Source of the DNA: Taudactylus pleione
Taxonomy: Eukaryota; Chordata; Amphibia; Anura; Myobatrachidae
Direction: 5' to 3'
Assembly (NCBI GenBank): GCA_031769625.1
Contig: JAUIMM010000584.1
Span: 1,178,001-1,242,000, forward strand
Length of the DNA stretch: 64,000 nucleotides
The notes under the pieces were generated by a model. The model made no database searches. It was not told the DNA's origin and saw only the letters and a program-made list of their open reading frames with translations. The position numbers were made by a program, and so were the translations under genes. Of the stretch, positions 47,647 through 58,561 are shown piece by piece; the stretch's first letter is position 1, and each line of letters opens with the position of its first letter.

Positions 47647-48317
47647 GGGGTATCCCAAGGGAGCAACCACTACCATTTAGGAATCGGGGGTTACATATCA
47701 TTGTTAAAAAAATAAAAATTATTAAAAGTAGAATTTGAGATTTGCCTTTAAACATTAGAATGAGAGTGTGTGTGACTAGCGCCACGTTCCCTGTGAGATC
47801 CGGGGATAGATCCAGATATGCAGCCAGGAACAGCAGGAGCTTTTCAACAAGGACCCTCAGAAGTAAATTTGAAGTTAAAAGGTGGTTCCGGCGCTTTCAG
47901 TGATCTATTCAGAATATATACTTATAATATATACTTATAGTATAAGACTATACTTCCCGGTAGTGTTCTCGGTTTGTTTAAAGATATATGAAGAAACAAT
48001 GGAAAACAACATATCGTGTAATAACGTAAAGGAATTTTGTGCTCATAGGATACAGATGTGCGCTCACCCTTTGCCGTAGGTAAATAAACGTTGGACCCAA
48101 TTTTCACCGTAGTCCTGCAGTGGATGCAGAATGCAATGAAGAGCTTGTCAATGTTGTCGGTGAATCACTCCAGGTTGATGTGTGTTAATGGGTGAAACAC
48201 AAATAACAAGCCTCCATAGTGCAAATCAATATACCCAATACAAGGTTCTACAGATATATGTAGTATACTCAACTTGAATGGGGTGTGAAGTAAGAAAGAC
48301 GGGGTATCCCAAGGGAG
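47647..48317. mobile_element. Possible retroposed insertion between 17-bp direct repeats
   Basis: ggggtatcccaagggag occurs at 47647-47663 and about 48301-48317. At the right copy it completes a ggggtatc / gatacccc hairpin that the left copy lacks. The roughly 640 bp between contain gtggttccggcgctttcagtg and TA-rich DNA but no coding likeness. Confidence 0.4.
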
Positions 48318-49059
48318 ATACCCCATCTATTTCTCAGAGCCCGCTGTCTGTCGGTTTTAAATAGATGAATCTCTGGAACTTAGCTCAGGTTTTAGAAATA
48401 TCCATGCTTGACCATTGGTGACTTAATTAGTACCTCGCTGGGAATTTTCCGATTCCACAATATGTATATACGACTACTTCTCAAGAAGACAATATTACAC
48501 AGCTGTTTATAACAGCGAGGAGATACTGTTTTGCAGAAGCCTGCAGTCTATATTTGCCAACTGCCATTTGGAAAAATGTTCTAAAGTTAACAAATATTAA
48601 AAACCATAGCAACCAATCATACATTTGCTTTCATTGGCTTACATTCAACTATGTCGACATAACGTACGTCTAATTGATTACCCTAGGCTGCCACACATTT
48701 AAGTTAAATGAAAAGCAAAACATATCTGGCTACTAAATGTGACTTCCTGGCATCTTATTTGTCCAATACAATTGGCTGTACTTCTGAATGCAATGTTCAT
48801 TGTTGTTTTCATTAGAGGACTGAAGCTCTGTTTAATGTTATGTTAAGGGTCATGGCACCTATATAAACACTCATGCAAAGGTTTATAATGTACCCGAAAC
48901 TTAAATGTCCCTCTTTGGCAATTTTAAATTCTGGAAAATATGCAACATGCAACAAAACTCACTTTGATTATTAAGCACTTAAAATGTTTAGTACTTATTG
49001 TGCACAAAGGCTCTCCCGTCCAATAGTTATGTTTCTATTCAAATGTTTTCACCTAAAGT
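48318..49059. other. Unassigned AT-rich stretch
   Basis: No supported feature. Confidence 0.4.
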
Positions 49060-49790
49060 GATCTGTGTTCGAATGTTTTCAACTAAAGTGATCTGTGCAG
49101 GGACTCTGTTCTACTCCGAACACCAAAGTGATCCGTGCAGTGACTCTGTTCTACTCCGAACACCAAAGTGATCCGTGCAGGGACTCTGGCCCTGATTCAG
49201 AGCCGGACGCTCTGAAAGAGCGCTCGCTCTGAATCAGGGCGTTTTTTTTTGTGCTGCCTCCTGGCCGATCGCATAGCTGTGGGTGACCACCCACAGCTAT
49301 AGCGAGCGGCCTGGTTGATGGTCGCGATGGTCAAGACCATCGCGACCATCGGGCTTGCGACGAGACCCTTGTGGTAAGGTCTCGTGGCCGCAAGCCCCAG
49401 AGAGCTTCTGGCTCTAATAGAGCCGGAAGTTCTCCACTGACATCACTTGTGATGTCAGTGGGGCTGCCCCCAAACGGCAGGCGTTCTCATGGGAACGCCT
49501 CCATTTGGGAAGCCACCCCCCGGCCCACCCACCAAAGGGGGCGAGCTGTCACTCAACATCGACAGCTTGCCCCCTTTGGTGCGAGACCCGGAGCGACGGA
49601 GTGCCCGTCGCTAGCCGGGTCTCGCGCATGTGCACGACGGAGCCGGCTCCGTCGTGTGCATGCGCTATGGGCCACCATCGACCCGGTTGCGAGCGCTCAG
49701 CGCTTGCGACCGGGTCTGTATCAGGCCCTCTGTTCTACTCCGAACACCAAAGTGATCCGTGCAGGGACTCTGTTACACTCGATACACGAA
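49060..49790. repeat. 40-bp tandem repeat split by a family P copy
   Basis: The unit is ctgttctactccgaacacca then aagtgatccgtgcagggact. Roughly four units are visible, two and a half before and one and a half after the MITE. Confidence 0.8.
49188..49728 (+). mobile_element. Family P MITE, reference copy, duplication TCT
   Basis: 541 bp with TCT at 49185-49187 and 49729-49731; the tandem repeat gives the uninterrupted site. Hairpins in order: 49190-49240 (14-bp arms CCCTGATTCAGAGC), 49261-49313 (TAGCTGTGGGTG arms), 49317-49350 (perfect 16-bp GATGGTCGCGATGGTC), 49352-49397 (CGAGACC / GGTCTCG), 49401-49436 (AGAGCTTCTGGCTCT), 49436-49461 (CACTGACATCAC, perfect), 49465-49508 (GGCGTTC / GAACGCC), 49534-49578 (AAAGGGGGC / GCCCCCTTT), 49580-49625 (GCGAGACCCGG / CCGGGTCTCGC), 49626-49664 (ACGACGGAGCC / GGCTCCGTCGT) and 49679-49718 (GACCCGG / CCGGGTC). 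Confidence 0.9.
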
Positions 49791-49972
49791 AGTTCAGGTG
49801 TGTTCGGTTTTCAGCAAAACCGAACCGCTCATCTCAGGCACAGTGACAATATTAGCACAATTTTGGAATAATAGGCATATACATGCAAAACTGTAAGTAT
49901 TCAGCATAACCTAGCCATAATGGTTAGCTAACATTATACAAGCAAGAAAAGAGCTTTACCATTAATTACCAT

Positions 49973-50104
49973 TTGGCTCTATCAGAGCCAAAATCACTCC
50001 CACTGACATCACTAGTGATGTCAGTGGGCCGGCTTCTGACGGGAGGCGTTCCCTTAGGAACGCCCCCTGTCAGGGAGGCTCGCGAGTGGGTCTGAATCAG
50101 GGCC
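49973..50104 (+). mobile_element. Family P MITE, deleted copy
   Basis: It begins inside the ttggctctatcagagccaa hairpin, keeps the gacatcactagtgatgtc and gggaggcgttcc..aacgccccctgtc parts, then jumps from cagggaggc to tcgcgagtgggtctgaatcaggg. The retained parts are nearly identical to the copy at 44956, so the deletion is recent or the copies share a recent source. Confidence 0.75.
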
Positions 50105-50203
50105 TAAATATACAGGTAGGGCATTGAACATTAGCATATCCATAACATTACTAGCCATTGATTTTCTGTAGATCTTCTCTCAACAGCACAAATTAAAGAT
50201 TTA

Positions 50204-50465
50204 AGGTGCATACGCACGTAATGATTTTTTGAACGATTTATCGTTAACGACATCATTATCGTTGAATCGTTCAAAAAATCGTTCAGTTTCTGAGTTATAA
50301 CGATGAACGATAATCGTTCAAGCGCGCTCCCATTTGTAGTTTGTAGTTATTGCTCATCATCTATTTCAGACTGTCCAACATAACGATTCAAAAATCGTTT
50401 TTCAATGGAAAATCTGACAGAAAATCGTTGGTTACAAAATCGTTACGTGTGTACTGTATGCACCT
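50204..50465. mobile_element. MITE, 3-bp duplication TTA
   Basis: AGGTGCATACGCACGTAA is mirrored by ttacgtgtgtactgtatgcacct, and TTA stands at 50201-50203 and 50466-50468. The interior is made of aacgat / atcgtt palindromes (gaacgatttatcgttaacga, gaatcgttcaaaaaatcgttc). The TTA target fits PIF/Harbinger. Confidence 0.65.
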
Positions 50466-50917
50466 TTACAATGCAGCACAATGACATTAAAAGAAAAACA
50501 CACTATATGCTGACAGGATTTCCTAACTATCCCTATTCAGGACTTAATCACAACACCTAACCACAACCCCCACCAAAGAAGGACATATACCCCACTCTAA
50601 AGGTAGAGGCTCCCAAGGGGAAAGATACTGGAAACTCCACAGTGCTCTTTAAGCCAACACACCCATACTACTATTGGGACTTAACCCCAAATAGGAGGTA
50701 ACCCCTAGGAAAGCATAATAAGAGGGAACATAAACCAGCGTTTCTCACTCCCTTGATGCAGCTTTTCTTCCCTCCGATATCCAGCGCTGCCTAGGATGCT
50801 ATGCACTGCACCAGGCTCCGCAAAGTGGGATAAGGGTCCGGATACTCCACTGCTGCTCCCTCCTCCAGGGCAGTCGTTGACAGGCACAACCATATAATCC
50901 CTGGATCCTGGCACTCT
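50466..50917. other. Left part of an unassigned GC-moderate block
   Basis: Continuous with 51403-51447 and 51997-52950 once the two family P copies are removed. No coding likeness; it could be an LTR or leader of a retroelement. Confidence 0.3.
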
Positions 50918-51402
50918 GGGCCTGATTCAGACCCGCTCGCGAGCGCTGAGCACTCGCAAGCGGGTCGATGTTGGCCCAGTGCGTTGCTATGGGTCTCGTA
51001 CCAAAGGGGGCATGCTGTTGATGGCGAGTGACAGCACACCCCCTTTGGTGGGCGTGCCGGGGGTGTGGCTGCCCAGACGGAGGCATTCCTATGGGAACAC
51101 CTACCATCTGGGGCCGGCCCCACTGACATCACAAGTGATGTCAGTGGGAGTGTCTTCAGCTCTGATAGAGCCGAAAGCACTCCAGGGCTTGCGGCAACGA
51201 GACCCTACCACAAGGGTCTCGTCGCAAGCCTGATAGTTGCGATGGTCTTGACCATCGCGACCATCTTCCTGGCCGCTCGCTATAGCTGTGGGTGGTCACC
51301 CACAGCTATACGAATGGCCAAGAGGCCGCTCTAAAAATGCAGAAGGACGGCCCTGATTCAGAGCGAGCGCTCTGTCAGAGCGTCTGGCTCTGAATCAGGG
51401 CC
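50918..51402 (-). mobile_element. Family P MITE, duplication TCT
   Basis: 485 bp, opposite orientation to the 49188 copy. TCT stands at 50915-50917 and 51403-51405. It lacks most of the acgacgg hairpin near its left end but has the other stems, including gatggtcttgaccatc and gctgtgggtggtcacccacagc. Confidence 0.85.
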
Positions 51403-51447
51403 TCTGTCTCTACTGGTGCCCTGTTTGCCTCCAGGGGTCCTCACAGG

Positions 51448-51996
51448 GGGCCTGATTCAGACCCAGTCGCAAGCGCTGAGCGCTCGCAACCGGGTCGATG
51501 GTGGCCCAGAGCATATGCGCACGACGGAACCGGCTCTGTCGTGCGCATGCGCAAGACCCGGATAGCAACGGGCAAGCCGTCGCTCTGGGTCTCGCAACAA
51601 AGGGGGCGTGCTGTCAATGTTGAGTGACAGCATGCCCCCTTTGGTGGGCGGGCCGGGGGTGGCTGCCCAGATGGAGGCTTTCCCATGAGAATGCCTACCA
51701 TCTGGAGGCAGCCCCACTGGCATCACAAGTGACGTCAGTGGGAGAGCTTTCGGTTCTGTTTGAGCCAAAAGCTCTCTGGGGCTTGCGGCAACGAGACCCT
51801 ACCACAAGGGTCTCATCACAAGAACGATGGTCGCGATGGCCTTGACCATCGCGACCATCTTCCTGGCCGCTCGCTATAGCTGTGGGTGGTCACCCACAGC
51901 TATGCGAGTGGCCAGGAGGCCGCTCTAAAAAACAAGAAGGCTGGCCCTGATTCAGAGCGAGCGCTCTGTCAGAGCGTCCGGCTCTGAATCAGGGCC
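51448..51996 (-). mobile_element. Family P MITE, duplication AGG
   Basis: 549 bp, same orientation as the copy 45 bp to its left. AGG stands at 51445-51447 and 51997-51999. The hairpin chain is complete, including gcgcacgacggaaccggctctgtcgtgcgc. Confidence 0.85.
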
Positions 51997-53742
51997 AGGA
52001 TCTCTTCAGGGGCTGTCCCCTCTTTAGCCTGCTACTGTCGGATGCTCTCTCCCGGTCTCCTAGGCAGGGTCTTCCTCCTCACCGGAGTCCCTCCGTTTGC
52101 AGCAGCAGCGGGCAACCTCTCAACGTGGGCTCCCTCCCTCCAATCCTGCAGCCAGCTCCTCTGCGCTGATCTCCTGATCCACGGGCATTCCTCTGGGCAG
52201 CCTGCGGCTGAAGGGGTCTTCTTCCTGGGTCCTTTGATTTCACCAGTCACTCCCCACAACCGGCAGGTTTCCTCAGTGGCAGTTCGGGCTCCTCCTCCAG
52301 TGCTCCGGCAGCAGTCCAGGTAACAGCCTGTGATGTCTTTGTGTTAGTGGTAGTTCTCCCTGCTGATCTTCCTCTGGGGCTGGGAGCAGCAGTAGCCTTC
52401 CTCCAAGAGCAAGCTCTCCTAGTAACAGGCACAGCAGTAGCATCAGCAGCGTCCCACGGGTCAGGGTCCTTGCAGGGGGTCTTGCATCGGCTTACCGCAG
52501 CCGGGATTCACTTCACTGAGGCAGCTCCCTGTGCCCTCAGCCACTCCCCTTTTGCAGGTACACTCAACTCTCCTCTGGCTATATGGCAGCTCCGCTGTGA
52601 AGCTCTTTCTCCATCTCCCACTGGAGATGACAAATTGCTTGTTGTTACATGATGGAATTGTTTCACTGTCATTTTCCCATCAGTGTCTCCCCTTCTCCCT
52701 CACGCTGCCCTTCTTTATAACATTGGCTGGCTGGCCCACCTCAGCTCCCCACTCCCTAATTGGCTCAGGGGCCCCAGCTACAGCCCACCCCCTGGGTCCT
52801 CTGCCCTACAACCTGCTCCACCAATGGGTCCCAAGGGATTTTACCGGACTTTGCTGTTGCTGGCCAGGACTAGGGGGAATCCTGCCCTGTCAGTGCAGGC
52901 TCAGTGACAACACGCTGACAGGGTCATTAAAAGTTCACTTAACCCCTATCATAGAACTTAATAAAACATATAATAAAAAAAATCTATTTGGGGGCTGCAG
53001 TACATCTACGTGAACCCTTAACTACTAAGGGATAACCCTATAACTATGGGGGTACCACAATTAATAATCTAATCGTCTGTATACTGAAAGTAGCAACAGC
53101 TCCTGTACCAGTATTAAATGCTGTATATGATCAACATTAAGCTGACTTAACTTAGAAGTAGCCCAAAACTGTAGAACCGCGCTATAATGATGTCGATCTA
53201 TACATCAAATGATAAATATTGAACCAAATGTAGATATATTGAGGATGTATAATCACAATAGACAGTTAAACAAATGTGTTATATAATGGAAGGGATATAT
53301 AAATATATATAAAGGATATATGACTATAAACGGCTTGGTAGAAATAATTAAAAATGATTTAATGGCATCAATAAGAACATATTCTAAAAACACAATACTT
53401 GATTCCCTAAAATAAATAATTGTCAACATACGTGACATGTGACTAATATCCGATTGGTAGGTCACATATATGAATAATCCTTCAGTGTTCACGTAAATGA
53501 AGTCACAGGGGATAAATATATGTAGTTGGATAAAACATATGTCAGTTCTCAGTCCGGAATAATGTCCAGCTGCACAGATATTTACCAGCTTCCAACGGAG
53601 CAACACGTCCTGATTTATATCCACCCAATGGTAGTCAGCATGATTCAGCGTGGTTCCAGGAGGAGAGTATAGCTGGATGAAGCAGAGTCGCCGGTCCGGA
53701 AAAAGAATCCAAATAGATAACCAGTGATACGGATGATAGGGG
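51997..53742. other. Unassigned: GC-rich to 52900, then AT-rich
   Basis: 52005-52900 is C/T-rich on the plus strand, with Leu/Ser/Pro-rich 75-160-codon frames and no family likeness. 52930-53742 is AT-rich and may be the terminal region of PLE-2. Confidence 0.3.
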
Positions 53743-53802
53743 GGAACAGCTAAACGCGTTTCAATGTGGAATCTCCCACATCTTCCTCAGTAGCAATGTT
53801 CC
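53743..53802 (-). ncRNA. Type I hammerhead ribozyme motif
   Basis: Read on the minus strand: stem I GGAACA-TT-GCTA pairs with TAGC-TGTTCC. The conserved box is CTGAGGA (CUGANGA). Stem II ATGTGG pairs with CCACAT over a GAGATT loop, with one bulged G and an A-U closing pair. GAAA follows, then a short self-complementary ACGCGT (stem III) and U as the nucleotide before the predicted cleavage site. All core positions fit. Short palindromic stem III is known for hammerheads in Penelope-like elements, which act as dimers. It lies about 1.2 kb downstream of the PLE-2 frame in the same orientation. Confidence 0.75.
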
Positions 53803-54030
53803 CTCTGTCCAGAGGAATGGCCTTTTTATATCCTTAATGGATGTAATCAACATCAGCTGATGCAATTAAATTACTCAATCAACCAAGCCGTAAATAGAAA
53901 CTATAATATACCCATTGTATTAGCAATAAAAAATATATGACAATTCATCCCTAAAACGGTAATATTAAAATTATAAGGTGATAATAAAGACATACCCATA
54001 TATTCCACTCTAGATGATCGTATTATAATC

Positions 54031-54335
54031 CTCGATCACATGTTATTGACAGGGACCAGGTGACTGCTGTCAACCAATAATATGTCAGTGAAGGTCCCGA
54101 TCATGTGTCCCTCTGATGTCACATGACATTATGAGCCGCTATTTTCGCTTCCGTAGTATAGTACATCCGCATTCCAACCCCAGGTCATGTGATAAATCAG
54201 GTGGTTTACAGATCGGACCTTCATTGGATGGTCCGGGTCACGTGCATCAAGTCATGTGATGTAAACAGAATGCCGATAGATCAAATATCCTCTTAGTGAA
54301 CTCACTGTCACATGTGTAAACCACAACACGTGACA
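54031..54335. promoter_or_regulatory. Cluster of about ten E-box (CANNTG) sites
   Basis: CACATG, CATGTG, CACGTG and CAGGTG sites occur near 54037, 54057, 54102, 54120, 54186, 54198, 54239, 54253, 54309 and 54327, most inside tcacatga-like contexts. Chance would give one or two. It falls between the PLE-2 frame and the hammerhead, where a PLE terminal promoter could lie. Function is inferred. Confidence 0.35.
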
Positions 54336-54999
54336 CGCGGGTCACTCAGTCCTGATATCTCTATCAGCGCGATCTCATCATAAATAATATCCAGATAATA
54401 TAAAATAACACATTTTCATATAACTGATCTGCTCGTTTAATTCATATTAAAAATACAGACTCCAGTTTCTGTCATGTATGTAAGTGAATTAATGGCTTTT
54501 ATATCTCCTATATTCTACCATATAAGAGACAAATGCCCATATTCCACATCAGTATAGATACATAATACAAGATTTGTTATAGAAAGTGACTGGTGATTAA
54601 TACATTCAATCATATAGTTAATTCATGTTGGACATATATACTCCAATCACATATACATATATACATAAAAAACTATTAGGTCATTCTGACCAAATGTTAA
54701 TAAGCTCTAATAATGCACAAAGTACCATAATAAAAATAATGATAATATAATAAATTCGGACTATATTGTCCAAACTAATCTGAGATATTCTTAAAACCTC
54801 CATCTATATGGTTAACGATATTGCAATAATCAATACTAGTTATTGTTAGGCAGATAGGAATTGTGTGGTCTTAAGAACCATATATTCACAATATGTAGGA
54901 TATACCCTTACTCCTAAACTATCCCAATTCACATTCCAAGATGGTAAAATGTACATGAAAGGGCAGGTGACGGGGACCCTATCTATCTGCAACCTCACA

Positions 55000-56415
55000 T
55001 CATATGATGGTATTGAGTTCAACTGTTTCATTGAGGCCCTCTGGATGTAAAGAGTTAAATTTAAAAATCCAGACGACCTCCTGATGACATAGAGTCTTGA
55101 ATGTGTCCCCACCTCTGGAGGTGATGGGGATCTGTTCAAGTCCTACAATCCTGAGGGATGTGGGATCACTGTTATGTCCTCAGATAATGGAGAGATAGAC
55201 TATGAGTAGTGACTTTGTTCAAAACATTGCATCGATATTCCATAAAGCGTCTCTTTAATGGTCTGGTGGTGCAGCCCACATAATGTAGACCGCATCCACA
55301 AGTGATCAAATATACAATGTAGGTTGAGTCACAATTAATAAAACGAGTGATAACATGTGACTCTTTACCACATCCCAAAGGAACCAAGGTCGTTTTATTA
55401 GGTATAAAGTACACATTGTACATCTAGTTCTACCACACCTGTGGAAACCCGGTGGTCTATAGGGTATCCACTGTTCTATATTGCCTGATGTCTTACTTGT
55501 TTCCACCTCTTTGTTGCATTTGAGGTGACTAGGTGCTAAAATCATCTTTAAAGATCTATTTTTCCTAAAAGTAATTATAGGTTTAGGTGGTAGGAGGTCT
55601 CTCAAAATGTTGTCATGACGTAAGATCTTGTAATTCCTGAATATAATCTCCCTAATTTCTTTGTGTCGAGAATTGAATTTACATACAAATGGAATGGATC
55701 TATTCGTCCCTTCAATGTTATTATCGCCAAAATTCAGAATCTGATTACTCTCCATGTTTTTTGATTTCAGTAACTCAGATCTATCCATCAAAAGAACTTC
55801 ATTAAAAGCTTTAGAAAGAATATAATCCGGATATCCTCTTTTACTAAACACATTCAACATGTCCACTGCTTGTGACTTAAAATAATCTAAAGTCGAGCAA
55901 TTCCTACGTAATCGCATGAGTTGGCCTTTTGGGATATTGATCTTCCATGGGTGGTGATGAGCACTTCTAAAGTGAAGATATGATTGTGTACTAACTGATT
56001 TAATATAGTTAGATGTAACTAATCGACCATCCACAATCTCTAGAGTTATATCCAAAAAATCTACACGATGGGGACTAAACTGATGAGTGAAGGAAAGATT
56101 AAAAGAATTGTGATTGAGTGAAGAGACAAATTGTGAAGCAGAGGAAAGATCCCCATCCCAAATAAAAAATAGATCATCAATGTAGCGGCCATAGAAGACC
56201 AGATTCGCGCCGAGCTCGCTGCCCCATACATGTTCGTTTTCAAACTCGCCCAAGTAGAGGTTCGTGTAGCTCGGCGCAAATCTGGTCCCGATGGCCGTCC
56301 CCATGATTTGAAGATAAAAAGTGTCAGAAAAAAGAAAATAATTGTGCGTAAGGATATAAGAGATGCATTTTTGGGTTGTTCTTTCTGTGTAGGGGCTGAC
56401 TACCCCCATCTGAAC
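55000..56415 (-). pseudogene. PLE-2: Penelope-like RT/GIY-YIG frame, 5'-truncated
   Basis: The longest element frame (367 codons at 55306-56409). It carries FLFSDTFYLQIMGTAIGTRF then APSYTNLYLGEFE, and the catalytic YIDD in FYGRYIDDLFFIW (near 56170-56210). It goes on through VDFLDITLEI, SAHHHPWKINIPKGQL, ILRDLLPPKPIITFRKNRSL and the Cys linker CGRTRCTMC. A frameshift near 55420 leads to the GIY-YIG core YIVYLITCGCGLHYVGCTTR, and another near 55140 to the end LNETVELNTII with stop at 55000-55002. Similarity starts abruptly at about 56415, so RT motif A and all N-terminal parts are missing, as expected from incomplete reverse transcription. It is not functional. Confidence 0.9.
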
Positions 56416-57130
56416 CTGCAGCTAAGACAGCGCCATCTGATATTCCATTATTGTTTTAACTTAGAAGTAGATACATATTGGCTCAGGATGTACATAGAGA
56501 AAAGAAAGAATTGAAAAAGCAAACTGCATGTTCTAGTTTTGTTCAGTCAGATGTATCTAAAGATGTATCCAGCTCAAAATTAGTAGCATTTGCACCAGGT
56601 GTATATCACCATAAAAGTATGTATAGTTATGCCAATTTAAGAGATAGCATAGATATGTGACTGCACAGTGTTAGTAATAATTGCATTCATGGCATTATTT
56701 TATTTTTACACATTATAATAATGTAATAAAGTCACCATATACTCAAGAAAGGATTCTCTTTTTATAGTTAGTTAAAAATGGTAAAAAAAAAATTTCATTA
56801 TACAATTTGATGAAATACAAAATAAAATACAACTTGTGCTAAAATAAGGGATGTGACCTGGCAACGTATTCAGCAGTGAGCAACTCACACTTGCCCCCAC
56901 CAGATTCAGCAGATCTAGGCAGGTAACTGGCTGTGTTTTCTCTTTAGAAAAAAAACAGGTAATGTATGAAAAGAGCGCTAAGTGCAGCTAGATGGTTACT
57001 ATGAAATATAATTTTCTTTAAAATGAAGCACAAAAACAAATATAAAATAAATAATTATAAAGAGACCTGGGGTCATGAATTTTAGGAAAGGAAAATACCA
57101 ATAATGGACCTATTATACAGAATACAGCAG
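56416..57130. other. Unassigned AT-rich stretch
   Basis: No supported feature. Confidence 0.4.
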
Positions 57131-57715
57131 GGGGTATCATTTTAGAAGAGATGTTGCCCATACAGATGGCTCCACTGACATCTAGCCTCCTGGCGTGTTA
57201 AACAGCCCTGCTAGTCGAGTCATGCCGTGGCCTGACACAGTAGCGCCGAGCGTCTTTTCGTGCATCTTTTTACCTTCAAATGCATCTTATTCGCACAACT
57301 ATGTGAATAGATAGCACAAGCAGCTTCTGCTGAATAAAATTATATGCAGCATGCCTATGTTTTCTGTGTGTCTGCGGGGTTATCTGCATGTAAAACAGTA
57401 CATTACAGTGTTACAGCCGCTGACACTGTAAAGTAGAATTTCGCATTCAGATACACCCGCACTGGCTCAGAGAACATAGACATGCTGCATATCAATCGCA
57501 ACCGAGTCACACTGAGCTCCTGTGTTATGTGCGGCGCGACTTGTAGCACACAGAGGATAGATGTATGTGGGCACATCTGTAGCAACCACTCAGATTCTAG
57601 CTATTATCTTCAAGAAGGTGCTAGTTAAATGTTAAGTAGCATCTAATTGATTGCTATGGGCAACATCTCTTCTAAAACTCACTTCTAAAAACTCTCACTT
57701 TAGTAAATTTACCCC
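57131..57715. mobile_element. MITE, 3-bp duplication CAG
   Basis: GGGGTATCATTTTAGAAGAG with atgttgcccat is mirrored by atgggcaacatctcttctaaaa and aaatttacccc. CAG stands at 57128-57130 and 57716-57718. The interior is non-coding. Confidence 0.55.
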
Positions 57716-58416
57716 CAGGTATCAACATATTATAGGGTTAATTGTTAAGAGGAACCTTTGATATTGATTTATAACTTCACCTATTTGCATATATATCCAC
57801 AGGTAGTTATTTATAGAGAAATGGTTTAATCACAATGAGTTGTATTCAAATGTCCCTCTATCTCGTACAGGTCAGTGTAAGCCACAACTTGCAGGTTCCC
57901 AATTTCTTTATTAGGATGAGCTATCTATATACAGTTAATCCACCATGAAATATATATGCAAATGTCATTTTTGGCAGTGTCGTTGTGTGGAAACACAGAA
58001 TGTGTATTTTGTAAATGCTTCCTGTTCAGATGGACAACTTGTATGCAATAAAGCCTCAAATGGTTGGTGCATATGAATCGCATTAAAAATTAAGAAGTCG
58101 CAAACAGTAATTGAAATTCTGCAGCTGTGTAAATGTGTAGTGCACAGGATATATACAGCGGGATGTAGCAAGGGGAGAAATGTGGTCAAATACGTGTTTG
58201 ACCGCATTTCTCATAGGCACCAAGCCCGGAATGTGATGCATTCTGGGGCTTGGATGTGGTGGGTAACATCATCTTCAAATAGCATTACCATATAGAAGCC
58301 TAAAACTCATTGATAAATGAGACCCTTAGACATGTAAAGAGCATACAACTGCATCCGACTTCAACATAGCATGTGACTCAGAATCAGGCCCTCAGTGAGG
58401 TATATACATTTATTTT
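57716..58416. other. Unassigned; possible MITE fragment at 58170-58325
   Basis: The segment with gcatttctcataggc..gcattctggggcttgg resembles the interior of the element at 884-1500. Nothing else is supported. Confidence 0.3.
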
Positions 58417-58560
58417 ATTTATTAACAGTTTCTTATAAAGCGCAGCATATTCCATTGCGCTTTACAATTGTAAACATTAATAGAACAAAACTGGGTAATA
58501 ACAGACAGATATATATGTAGGAAGGCCCTGCTCACAAGCTTACAATCTATAGGATACATA
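58417..58560 (-). mobile_element. L2/CR1-type SINE or LINE tail, copy 1
   Basis: tttattaacagtttcttataaagcgcagcatattcc..aggccctgctcacaagcttacaatctatagg is nearly repeated at 59256-59403. In reverse it reads as the gattgtaagctt..gggccct..gcgctttataa 3' end common to vertebrate L2/CR1-derived SINEs. Confidence 0.65.
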
Positions 58561-58561
58561 G

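Noticed and set aside
49060..49790. CRISPR-like array
   Set aside because: The 40-bp units are contiguous without spacers, and the only interruption is a MITE with its own target duplication.
52042..53013. Host exons in the GC-rich block
   Set aside because: Frames of 75-160 codons are low-complexity Leu/Ser/Pro and overlap on both strands, with no domain likeness.
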